From NCBI GenBank assembly GCA_945871045.1, contig CAMBUC010000016.1:1-15632 (forward strand): DNA of 15,632 nucleotides, given 5' to 3'. This document shows positions 1 to 6,547 of the stretch, in pieces. Source of the DNA: an uncultured bacterium (GTDB lineage: Bacteria > Bacillota > Clostridia > Lachnospirales > Lachnospiraceae). A program made the position numbers and the translations under genes. Each line of letters starts with the position of its first letter. Within the stretch, counting starts at the first letter, position 1. The notes under the pieces are model-generated. The model was not told the origin of the DNA and did not search any database. It saw nothing but the letters and a program-made list of their open reading frames with translations.

Positions 1-740
1 ATAGGAGCCACACCATAGTGTGTATGAAGCATTCTCGATAAATTCAAAAATGTGAGCGCTACATCATTTTCATTAGCTTCACCGTTTAGCAGACTTATTA
101 GGTATTTTTTTTCATAAGAACTGATCTTCTCGCTATTCAGCAGTTCCCTATGACGTTCGATCTCATTCTGCAAAATCTTATAGATCAGATCATATGCAGC
201 TTCCCATGTTTCACATTTTACATCCTTGAAGGTCACTGAAATAACCGGATATTTCCCCTGGTAGTCCTGATATTCTTTGCCGCATGCCCATATTTTTTTA
301 TCCCGAAAATATACGGAAGTATCTTCTTCATTTTTTTCAAAAAAGACACGCAGCATGTCCATATTCAACGTCTTGCCGAAACGGCGCGGACGTGTAAACA
401 AGGAGACCTGCGGACGCTCATCAATAAAATCCCGGATCAATAACGTTTTGTCGACGTAATAGTATTCAGCGCACGCTTTCCGATAATCTGAAATACCTAT
501 CGGAAGCGGTAATTTCCTGATACTCTGATGGAATCCCATTTTTTCAGAATGCAGTCTATGATCGTCACCTTTGAAGCGCTTATCTGCGGGCTTCACAGCA
601 TCAACTGGGATCACCCACCGACCATCCTCTTTAAACGCACCATATATCCGATCTTCCTTACAGAGTACATTGATCCTACGCTCAGAAATTCCCCATTTCC
701 AGGATGCTTCCTTCGTTGTCATATAACTATTGTTCTCCAT
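1..740 (-). CDS. HTH-AAA-ATPase_like fusion protein, N-terminal part (runs off left edge)
   Basis: Open reading frame of at least 246 codons, starting at ATG 740-738 and uninterrupted to the window edge, so the C-terminus is missing here. GGAGG lies 6 nt upstream of the ATG. Residues about 6-55 (YMTTKEASWKWGISERRINV, then GAFKEDGRWVIPVDAVKP) look like a small excisionase/MerR-like winged HTH. Residues about 75 onward match the PF09820 AAA-ATPase_like family: KLPLPIGISDYRK, YYYVDKT and the P-loop-like TRPRRFGKT at 116-124. The family usually ends in a PD-(D/E)XK nuclease domain; whether this copy has one cannot be seen. The gene at 13847-15538 is a family member that lacks the HTH. The role of these proteins is not established; a DNA-acting or defence role is inference. 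The family call is firm and the HTH call is good. Confidence 0.85.
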   Translation of the reverse strand, partial: MENNSYMTTKEASWKWGISERRINVLCKEDRIYGAFKEDGRWVIPVDAVKPADKRFKGDDHRLHSEKMGFHQSIRKLPLPIGISDYRKACAEYYYVDKTLLIRDFIDERPQVSLFTRPRRFGKTLNMDMLRVFFEKNEEDTSVYFRDKKIWACGKEYQDYQGKYPVISVTFKDVKCETWEAAYDLIYKILQNEIERHRELLNSEKISSYEKKYLISLLNGEANENDVALTFLNLSRMLHTHYGVAP

Positions 741-749
741 AGCGCACCT

Positions 750-786
750 CCGAATAATGAATACACTTATTATATCTATTATTCCG
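750..786. promoter_or_regulatory. Possible operator: imperfect inverted repeat around the -10
   Basis: CCGAATAAT (750-758) and ATTATTCCG (778-786) are 9-bp inverted arms with one mismatch, centred on position 768 next to the -10 hexamer. The product of the downstream gene begins with an HTH domain, so autoregulation is a reasonable inference. The arms are AT-rich and could arise by chance. Confidence 0.3.
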
Positions 787-797
787 AATAAAAGCAA
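769..797 (-). promoter_or_regulatory. Sigma-A-type promoter of the HTH-AAA gene
   Basis: On the minus strand a -35 hexamer TTGCTT (792-797) is separated by exactly 17 nt from a perfect -10 TATAAT (769-774), about 30 nt upstream of the start codon at 740. No other gene start lies nearby. Confidence 0.65.
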
Positions 798-867
798 CGC
801 TTATCGCGAACAATGTATCATTTTTAATGCATCCATTGAAACCCAAAATTTTTTGCAGTTTTTCTAT

Positions 868-984
868 TTATGAATTCACATCTTTTTTATATTTTAACCG
901 GTGTTCCAACGCGGCCCAAAAATCATTCGCGATCGTTCGAATCTGAATTTCATGTCCCTCCGTTCCATAAGTTTCCGCAGGAAA
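868..984 (-). pseudogene. Relic of a RelQ/YjbM-like small alarmone synthetase
   Basis: Between the terminator at 982-1010 and a TAA at 868-870 the minus strand reads in one frame about 39 residues that include EIQIRTIANDFWAALEH and then RLKYKKDV. This closely resembles the conserved (V)EIQIRT-AMDFWASLEH-(L)KYKK segment near the end of the RelA/SpoT-type (p)ppGpp synthetase domain (PF04607) of RelQ/YjbM proteins. There is no start codon with a ribosome site, the N-terminal catalytic part is absent, and a stop follows KKDVNS before the usual C-terminal helix. It is therefore a fragment, not a working gene. The resemblance is by eye. Confidence 0.6.
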
Positions 985-1010
985 AGGACGTATCTGTCGA
1001 TACGCCCTCT
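982..1010 (-). terminator. Rho-independent terminator of the envelope operon
   Basis: The arms at 986-994 and 999-1007 form a 9-bp stem with a 4-nt loop. On the minus strand the only imperfection is a G-T wobble (an A-C mismatch on the other strand), and the stem is followed by TTTT. It begins a few nucleotides after the lipoprotein stop codon at 1014. Six T on the plus-strand side make it possibly bidirectional. Confidence 0.8.
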
Positions 1011-1013
1011 TTT

Positions 1014-2975
1014 TTAATCCGCCTGAACACTGCCGGATGTGCCTCCTACCGTAAGCGTATAGGTGTCACCTTTTACAATGTCCGGGCAGCTGATGATCAC
1101 CATTTCGCAGCTATATTCCACATCGTAAGAAATGACAGAATTTCCATTGCTGTCTTTCACCGTTACCGCAGACCCTTCCGACTGTGTTCCGGTTGTGCAG
1201 GTAATGACACCCTGAGAAGAGGAAGAGGCAAACGTCTGTGCCATCATTGTAGTTGCTCCTGTGCTGATAAATGTTCCGCCGGTGATCACAGGACTGACAT
1301 CCGCATCAATGATGGAAGTGTCTCCGGCGGTCGGATTTGCTACATAGATCGACCCGTCAGATATCGTCAGTGTTCCATTGGAATCCAGCCCATCGCCGGA
1401 AGCATAGATGGTCAGATCGCCACCGGATATCTCGATCACGCCATTTCCGGAAGACCGCTTTCCACCGCCAAACATACCATCTCTTCCTCCTGTTATACCG
1501 CTGGAATCCGTACCTCCGGAAGCATTCAGCCCATCATCCGTAGCATGCAAGACGATCGTTCCGCCCTTCACATAGAGTTTCTGTGCCTCAAGACCTTCAT
1601 AGGACTTGGATATATTCATATTGCAGCCAGTAATTGTCAGCGTATCTTCTGCGTGAACTGCATCATCACCGGATGCCATCTCAAAGGTACCTCCGTGAAT
1701 GGTGACAGATGTGTCTGAATGAATGGCATCATCTGCAGAGTCAATCGTTATGCTGCCATTTGAGATCAGAATACCACTGACCGCTTTGAGACCTTTCATG
1801 CTGGTGCTTTCCCCATCCGAAGCCTCTGAATCGGTTGCTTCTTCTTTGGAAGTCATGTCGCTGTTGCCTGCTTTGAGCGTCATAGTTCCGGTCTTGTTTT
1901 TTTCAGGCATGGTTCTGTCCGATGGCCGTCTCTGTTTTCCACTGCCCTTAAATCCGCCGTAAGAAGCCGAACTTTTTGAGGTTCCGTTTTCATAACCACC
2001 ACCTGTCAGAAGTTTTATGGTTCCGTCCTGCATCTGCACATATGCGCCTGCGGAAATACCATCTCCTTCCGCTTCTATATCCATCGTTCCGCTTGAAATA
2101 TATACAAAACCAAGGGACGCATCCTCTGCATTCTCTGCATGGATGCCATCCTTTCCGGCATCAATCGTAATGGAAGCATTCGCGATCCGAACGCTGTCAT
2201 TGGCTTCCAGACCATGGGAAGCAGAAGTCACCGTATAAGTGCCGCCTGTAAATACAAGATCATCCTTGCATACGATACCGTGTCCCACAGGTGAAGTCAC
2301 GGTCAGTGTCCCGCTTCCATTGAATGTCAGATCCTGTTTGGAATATACGACGCCATCAATATTGTTTTCATCAATGGCTTCAAATACGCCTCCGTTGGAA
2401 AGGATATTCTCTGTTCCATCCGCAAGTGTTACAAACACCTTATCCGCAGAACGCACATAAAGTGGTGCGGTATTTTCACTGTTGATCGTTACGCCGTCAA
2501 GGACGATCTGAAGTTTTGCCGTATCATCGGTCTCCACAAGGATCCCCCCGTCATCCAGTGTACCGGTGATCACATACGTGGCCTCTTCTGTGATCGTAAT
2601 TGTTGTTCCTGATATCTTTACGCTGTCTGCACTTGCTGTGGCAGAAGTGCCGTTTAACCGGATCCGTATACTTTCACTTTCATTGTAACTGCTTTCAAGA
2701 TCACGGTCCGTAAACATGTCTGCATCGTCTTTTGAAAAATCTGCTTTCACAACTTCCGATACAGATGCCCCTGCTGATTCCGTTGTATCTTCCTCTTTTG
2801 TACCGTCTCCTGACGCTGTAGCATCTTCTGTCATCGTTTCCTCTTCGGTCGCTCCGGTTTCTTCTGACGCGGTTCCACCATTTTCGGCTGCATCCCCATA
2901 GAAACTGCTGCCACAACCGGCAAACATGGATAACATCAGCGTCACACATAATATGATCGATAGGTTTTTCTTCAT
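1014..2975 (-). CDS. Cthe_2159-family (DUF4353) carbohydrate-binding beta-helix lipoprotein
   Basis: A 653-residue surface lipoprotein. ATG 2975 is chosen because AAAGGAGG lies 9 nt upstream and the protein then begins with a lipoprotein signal: positive MKKN, a hydrophobic stretch and FAGC with Cys21. The in-frame start further up at 3062 lacks these signs. Residues about 25-100 are a Ser/Thr/Glu-rich linker of the kind that lifts a domain off the membrane. The rest is made of right-handed beta-helix-like repeats such as DDAIHSDTSVTIHGGTF, DDAVHAEDTLTITG and GDGLDSNGTLTISDGSI, whose Asp pairs resemble the Ca-binding turns of the Cthe_2159 family (PF14262). Low-complexity insertions (around 355-410, and a Gly-rich one further on) interrupt the repeats. 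Family members bind plant cell-wall polysaccharide; ligand binding here is inference. It is the last gene of the VTC/DUF4956 operon, 23 bp after the preceding stop. Confidence 0.85.
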   Translation of the reverse strand: MKKNLSIILCVTLMLSMFAGCGSSFYGDAAENGGTASEETGATEEETMTEDATASGDGTKEEDTTESAGASVSEVVKADFSKDDADMFTDRDLESSYNESESIRIRLNGTSATASADSVKISGTTITITEEATYVITGTLDDGGILVETDDTAKLQIVLDGVTINSENTAPLYVRSADKVFVTLADGTENILSNGGVFEAIDENNIDGVVYSKQDLTFNGSGTLTVTSPVGHGIVCKDDLVFTGGTYTVTSASHGLEANDSVRIANASITIDAGKDGIHAENAEDASLGFVYISSGTMDIEAEGDGISAGAYVQMQDGTIKLLTGGGYENGTSKSSASYGGFKGSGKQRRPSDRTMPEKNKTGTMTLKAGNSDMTSKEEATDSEASDGESTSMKGLKAVSGILISNGSITIDSADDAIHSDTSVTIHGGTFEMASGDDAVHAEDTLTITGCNMNISKSYEGLEAQKLYVKGGTIVLHATDDGLNASGGTDSSGITGGRDGMFGGGKRSSGNGVIEISGGDLTIYASGDGLDSNGTLTISDGSIYVANPTAGDTSIIDADVSPVITGGTFISTGATTMMAQTFASSSSQGVITCTTGTQSEGSAVTVKDSNGNSVISYDVEYSCEMVIISCPDIVKGDTYTLTVGGTSGSVQAD

Positions 2976-2998
2976 CCGTTCTTCCTCCTTTTTTTGTA

Positions 2999-3691
2999 TC
3001 AAAGTTCTGTAACAGGCGTTTCCTGCCCGGAAACAGTAATTTCCAGATTTCCGTTTCTGCATCTGATCTGATCGATCATTTCCTTCTCTCTGGCAGCATT
3101 TTTCAGTGTCACCTGATAGGTGAGCCGGAACATACTGCCCATATTGGTGGTTTTTACACGGGACAAGTGATGCTCCGTGGTATATTCTGCAAAAATATCG
3201 TCAAACACACCGGTGTAGTCGAGATCTTCCGGTATTGTTACATTCAAAGTTTTATAGGTCTCTTCGTTTTTTCCGATACCAAAATCCAGACTGTTATAAA
3301 GAAGAAACATGATGCACATGATGAGCGTAAACAACACTGCAAAGCCAAGATAACCCATTCCGCAGGTCAATCCTGCCCCCATAGCCAGAAACAATGCGCA
3401 GATCTCTCTTGCAGTTCCCGGAGCCGAACGAAAACGTACCAGACTGAAGGCTCCGGCTACCGCAACACCAGTGCCCACATTCCCATTGACCAGCATGATC
3501 ACCACACAGACCACAGCCGGGAGTAACGCAAGTGTGATTACATAACTTTTTGTATAACGGGTGCGATACATATAACAGATGGCCAAAAGCAAACCCAGCC
3601 CAATAGCACTTCCCATGCAGAGTATAAAATCAGTTGCCGAAATGACTGTTGTAAGTTCTGTATCAAATAACCCTCTAAATAAATGTTCCAT
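2999..3691 (-). CDS. DUF4956 membrane protein
   Basis: A 230-residue polytopic membrane protein of the DUF4956 family (PF16316). Hydrophobic segments lie at about 20-40, 50-68, 95-112 and 114-134. The conserved cytoplasmic-looking motif GAFSLVRFRSAPGTAREI spans 80-97, and a soluble C-terminal domain of about 85 residues follows. The start ATG 3691 comes 3 nt after the stop of the VTC gene. Its ribosome site AAGGAGG is inside the VTC coding end, so translation is probably coupled. The biochemical function of DUF4956 is unknown. Constant pairing with VTC-domain polymerases suggests it acts with polyphosphate synthesis or export at the membrane; that is inference. The family call is firm. Confidence 0.88.
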   Translation of the reverse strand: MEHLFRGLFDTELTTVISATDFILCMGSAIGLGLLLAICYMYRTRYTKSYVITLALLPAVVCVVIMLVNGNVGTGVAVAGAFSLVRFRSAPGTAREICALFLAMGAGLTCGMGYLGFAVLFTLIMCIMFLLYNSLDFGIGKNEETYKTLNVTIPEDLDYTGVFDDIFAEYTTEHHLSRVKTTNMGSMFRLTYQVTLKNAAREKEMIDQIRCRNGNLEITVSGQETPVTEL

Positions 3692-3694
3692 CTT

Positions 3695-4429
3695 TCAAGC
3701 TACCTCCTTAAAATTGTTTGTATGTATCTGTTGGATCTGTGGATAGATCATCTGTCTGTATGCCGTTCCGTATTTGGAAAAGGATGTCCGATAGATCTGT
3801 TCTTCCGAAAGAATACGGCTCATCCATAGGGGCATACCGCCGGAGCATTTGATCTCCATCAACACCGTTTGATCCGGCAGCAACGGTGGGCCATACACTT
3901 CTGACTCCAAGGAAAGATCCTCCTGCCGGCACAGGATCGTATCATCAAAGGTCACCCGGAAATCTCCACCATTTTTCTCGTAATATGCCTCCCGTTCGTA
4001 AGACAGGAATACTGCCGGACGAAGCGTCCGGTAATACGCCAGAAAATAATCCACTTCTCTGGAAATCTGGCTATCCTTCGGGCAGGCATGCGCTCCTGTC
4101 AGCCATCGCATTGCCTCAAGTTCCGGTAATGCAATCCGTCTCTTATATACAACGGACTGATACTTTTTCTTCAGTTCAACAAACACGGTGCTGCCGGCAT
4201 CTGCCTGTGTGTAACTGCGGACACGCAGTTTTTCTTTATAGACCGGCTTATCGATGGATCGCCGGATCAGACGATAATTGTCTGTATCAAAATAAATATT
4301 TCGTATGGTCGTACGGCCATATCCATCAAGTGCCATATACGGCTCCATGGCCTGCAGAATCTTCTGTTTCTGTTCGAGCGTCAACAGATATTTGATCTCG
4401 TAGCGTTTAAATACTGTTTGTATGTGCAT
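3695..4429 (-). CDS. VTC-domain polyphosphate polymerase family protein
   Basis: A 244-residue protein of the VTC family (PF09359), a triphosphate-tunnel fold whose yeast member Vtc4 makes polyphosphate from ATP. Tunnel-type motifs appear in order: FKRYEIKYLL (7-16), YFDT (46-49), YKEKLRVRSY (64-73, basic), FVELKKK (83-89), YKRR (95-98), and MEIK (191-194) with a late metal-binding-type Glu. Length fits a stand-alone bacterial member without an SPX domain. There is no signal peptide, so it is cytosolic, probably at the membrane with DUF4956. It is the first gene of the three-gene operon. Its ribosome site AGGAGG lies inside a perfect hairpin (4436-4473), 7 nt from ATG 4429. CotH, a frequent neighbour in related clusters, is absent. 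Family identity is firm; enzyme activity is inferred. Confidence 0.88.
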   Translation of the reverse strand: MHIQTVFKRYEIKYLLTLEQKQKILQAMEPYMALDGYGRTTIRNIYFDTDNYRLIRRSIDKPVYKEKLRVRSYTQADAGSTVFVELKKKYQSVVYKRRIALPELEAMRWLTGAHACPKDSQISREVDYFLAYYRTLRPAVFLSYEREAYYEKNGGDFRVTFDDTILCRQEDLSLESEVYGPPLLPDQTVLMEIKCSGGMPLWMSRILSEEQIYRTSFSKYGTAYRQMIYPQIQQIHTNNFKEVA

Positions 4430-4435
4430 AAAAAA

Positions 4436-4473
4436 TCCTCCTGTACGTTTGATGCGATCATCGTACAGGAGGA
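4436..4473 (-). promoter_or_regulatory. SD-sequestering / terminator-like hairpin before the VTC gene
   Basis: Arms 4436-4447 and 4462-4473 are a perfect 12-bp inverted repeat (TCCTCCTGTACG on the plus strand). Within the loop TGAT (4450-4453) and ATCA (4457-4460) can add four more pairs over a GCG triloop. On the minus strand the 3' arm ends in ACAGGAGGA, the Shine-Dalgarno of the VTC gene, and is followed at once by TTTTTT (4435-4430) and then ATG 4429. The same structure thus has the form of an intrinsic terminator and of a translation-blocking hairpin for RNA reading through from the kinase gene. Confidence 0.8.
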
Positions 4474-4493
4474 AGATTTAAGAAAAATTGAAG
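4460..4493 (-). promoter_or_regulatory. Probable response-regulator box and -10 element of the VTC operon
   Basis: On the plus strand ATTTAAG (4476-4482) and ATTGAAG (4487-4493) are direct repeats with an 11-bp period. A -10-like TACGAT (minus strand, 4460-4465) follows 10 bp downstream in the minus direction. The layout mirrors the box before the response regulator at 6482-6514. OmpR/PhoB-family dimers typically bind such 11-bp direct repeats in place of a -35. The -10 matches consensus at 4 of 6 bases and lies inside the hairpin, so an RNA starting here would begin in the loop. Confidence 0.5.
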
Positions 4494-4501
4494 TTCCTTT
4501 A

Positions 4502-5782
4502 CTATTTTATTTTTTCTAGCGGAAGGCGAAAGATAAATTCCACCTTACCGTCCCGGCATTTCACCCGGATTTTTCCGTTGTGACCCACAGCGATCGCCTT
4601 TGCAATGGCAAGACCCAAACCATAATGCTTGTCTTCTCCGTTTCGGGCTTCATCAACTCTGTAAAAACGGTCAAACAGATGCTTCTGCTGTTCCTCTGGT
4701 ATTTCATCCCCATCATTAATGACAGAGAGAACCGCATGCCCGTGTTCTTTTTTTAATGTCAGCAGAATTTCTCCACCCGGATCAGAATGCTTCACTGCAT
4801 TATCCAAAAGGATCGCCGTGATCTGCTTTAACTGCATGGAATTACCATGCACCATCGTCTTTTCCTGAATTTCACAGTGAAAGATCAGCCCGTTTTCATA
4901 TATGACACTTTCGAAGGGCAATGTCTCACCGCTGACCAGATGACTGAAGTTCACCGTTTCCATCTGTGGCGTGACATGCTCCATACGGGCAAGATCCAAC
5001 AATTGCGTAACCAGCGATCCCATCCGCTCGTTTTCATATTGAATATTGGAGAGCCACTGATTCTCCCCGATTTCTCTTGCCAACAGATCCGCATTGGCGC
5101 TGACCACGGAGATTGGGGTTTTTAACTCATGTCCGGCATCAGAAATAAATTGTTTTTGCTTCCGGTGATTTTCTTCCAGCGGGCGAACGATCATTTTTGC
5201 AAGCCGGATGGAAAGGAAAAAGAAAATGATAATGGCAATGAGGCCTCCGAAGGCAGTATATTTCAGCAAGGAAGAGATACCGTTTCTGGTGATTCTGTTA
5301 TCCAAAAATACGATCAGTGTGTAACTGCCTTTATCCGCTTTGTAATACATCAGGCTGCCTGTTGTACCTCTGCGGTCAGTTTCCGCGTCCACCTCACGGG
5401 CCAGTTCCAGCAATTCTTCATTGGTATAGACCTCGTTTCCGTTTTCGGTCACCATCATACTGCCATCTTCAGAAACAACCACCGAATAAAACGCTGAAAG
5501 TTTATACTCTGCCTTATTCCGAAAATCCTTTTTTCCTGGCAGGTCGTATTTCGGTTCTCCTTTCACCAGATTACCGATGTCTGGTCCCAACTCATTTTCC
5601 TTGTAATCAGACGAAAGTATTTCTAATGAAAAGAACTCCGCATGCGTCTCCAGCATTTCCCTGTTTCTCTTCATTGTCTCATAATAACTGGAGCCGTAGA
5701 TCAATGCCAGGATCGCTGCAAAGACAACAATAAGGATCGTCATAATAGAAGCAACGATTTTTATCCGCGTTTTCTTAAACAT
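4502..5782 (-). CDS. Sensor histidine kinase (HisKA/HATPase_c)
   Basis: A 426-residue two-component sensor kinase. ATG 5782 is preferred over the in-frame GTG six bases upstream because GAGG is then 7 nt away. It overlaps the regulator's stop by 8 bp, so the two are translationally coupled. TM1 spans about 8-30, an extracytoplasmic domain about 31-173, and TM2 about 174-194. The HisKA box SDAGHELKTPIS carries the phospho-acceptor His218. The ATPase domain shows LLDNAVKHS (N box), NDGDEIP (G1) and GLGLAIAK (G2), so it looks active. The sensor domain has no motif I recognise. It pairs with the adjacent regulator; the downstream envelope operon is the probable output. Confidence 0.93.
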   Translation of the reverse strand: MFKKTRIKIVASIMTILIVVFAAILALIYGSSYYETMKRNREMLETHAEFFSLEILSSDYKENELGPDIGNLVKGEPKYDLPGKKDFRNKAEYKLSAFYSVVVSEDGSMMVTENGNEVYTNEELLELAREVDAETDRRGTTGSLMYYKADKGSYTLIVFLDNRITRNGISSLLKYTAFGGLIAIIIFFFLSIRLAKMIVRPLEENHRKQKQFISDAGHELKTPISVVSANADLLAREIGENQWLSNIQYENERMGSLVTQLLDLARMEHVTPQMETVNFSHLVSGETLPFESVIYENGLIFHCEIQEKTMVHGNSMQLKQITAILLDNAVKHSDPGGEILLTLKKEHGHAVLSVINDGDEIPEEQQKHLFDRFYRVDEARNGEDKHYGLGLAIAKAIAVGHNGKIRVKCRDGKVEFIFRLPLEKIK

Positions 5783-6458
5783 TGTCACACCTCAATTCAT
5801 ATCCGACGCCACGAACTGCTTTGATGGCGGTTTTGGCTCCTACAAAAGCCAGTTTTTTGCGGGTAAAAGACATGTATACTTCCACATTATTGTATTCCGC
5901 TTCGCTCTCAAATCCCCAGATCTTTACCGCCAGCTGTTCACGGGTAAGTATCTGTCCCTGATTGGCGATCAGATACTCAAGAATCTTATACTCTTTTTCG
6001 CTCAATCGGACACTCTGTTCCGTAGCCGTGCAGGTCAGCGTAACCTTCCCTGTGTCAAGAGCAATATCCCCAAAGGTCAGTGTTCCGTCTACCGATTGGA
6101 TATTTCGTCTGCCAAGAGCCCGGATCCTTGCAAGCAGTTCCTTTGTCATAAACGGTTTTGTCAGATAATCATCCGCCCCGCTATCCAGCCCGATCACTTT
6201 ATCATCCAGTTCGCTTTTTGCCGTCAGCATCAGTATCGGCGTACGAATGCCTTTCTGACGGGTCTTCTTTGCAATGTCAAACCCGTTCATCTTCGGAAGC
6301 ATCACATCTAAAATAATGATATCATATAAGTCTGTACCAATCGCCTCCAATGCGGAAATACCATCGGCGCAGTGATCCACTTCATAATTCTCCAGACGCA
6401 GGATCTGGCACAAAGCCTGCGCCATTCTCTTTTCATCTTCAACAAGCAATATTTTCAT
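5775..6458 (-). CDS. OmpR/PhoB-family response regulator
   Basis: A 227-residue regulator. ATG 6458 is chosen because the protein then starts MKILLVEDE, the usual receiver-domain start, with GGAGG 9 nt upstream. The receiver domain spans 1-115 with acidic pocket E7/D8, phospho-acceptor Asp51 (IIILDVMLP), Thr79 in MLTA and Lys101 in YLTKPF. The winged-helix Trans_reg_C domain spans about 130-225 (LSEKEYKILEYLIANQGQILTREQL, then VRGVGYEL at the wing). It is the first gene of the pair with the kinase. An 11-bp-period direct repeat before this gene and again before the VTC gene fits autoregulation plus control of the envelope operon (inference). Confidence 0.94.
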   Translation of the reverse strand: MKILLVEDEKRMAQALCQILRLENYEVDHCADGISALEAIGTDLYDIIILDVMLPKMNGFDIAKKTRQKGIRTPILMLTAKSELDDKVIGLDSGADDYLTKPFMTKELLARIRALGRRNIQSVDGTLTFGDIALDTGKVTLTCTATEQSVRLSEKEYKILEYLIANQGQILTREQLAVKIWGFESEAEYNNVEVYMSFTRKKLAFVGAKTAIKAVRGVGYELRCDNV

Positions 6459-6481
6459 GTTGGCACACCTCCATATCAATG

Positions 6482-6514
6482 ATTGTACGAGAAAAGATTG
6501 AAGAATCATTGAAG
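6482..6514 (-). promoter_or_regulatory. Autoregulatory box and -10 of the two-component operon
   Basis: On the plus strand two identical ATTGAAG units (6497-6503 and 6508-6514) are spaced with an 11-bp period. Nine bp downstream in the minus direction is a -10-like TACAAT (6482-6487), and GGAGG plus the regulator's ATG follow. There is no good -35 at 17 bp, as expected for an activator-dependent promoter. The 19-nt core matches the one at 4475-4493 at 16 positions. Confidence 0.55.
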
Positions 6515-6547
6515 AAACAAAGCAAATCGGCCGATGGCTCCATACTT

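Noticed and set aside
925..942. ATTCG/CGAAT inverted repeat as a regulatory site
   Set aside because: It falls inside the RelQ-like coding relic, where the bases are explained by the former protein.
870..1718. A 282-codon plus-strand open frame opposite the lipoprotein gene
   Set aside because: It mirrors the minus-strand repeats, has no ribosome site and no recognisable domain. The minus-strand protein has a signal peptide, known repeats and a terminator.
2976..3062. Longer N-terminus for the lipoprotein, starting at 3062
   Set aside because: It would overlap the DUF4956 gene and place 29 polar residues before a clear lipoprotein signal. AGGAGG sits correctly for the start at 2975.
6526..6535. 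Palindrome ATCGGCCGAT after the oxidoreductase gene as a terminator
   Set aside because: The self-complementary 10-mer has no loop and no adjacent T tract; a hairpin there would be too short.
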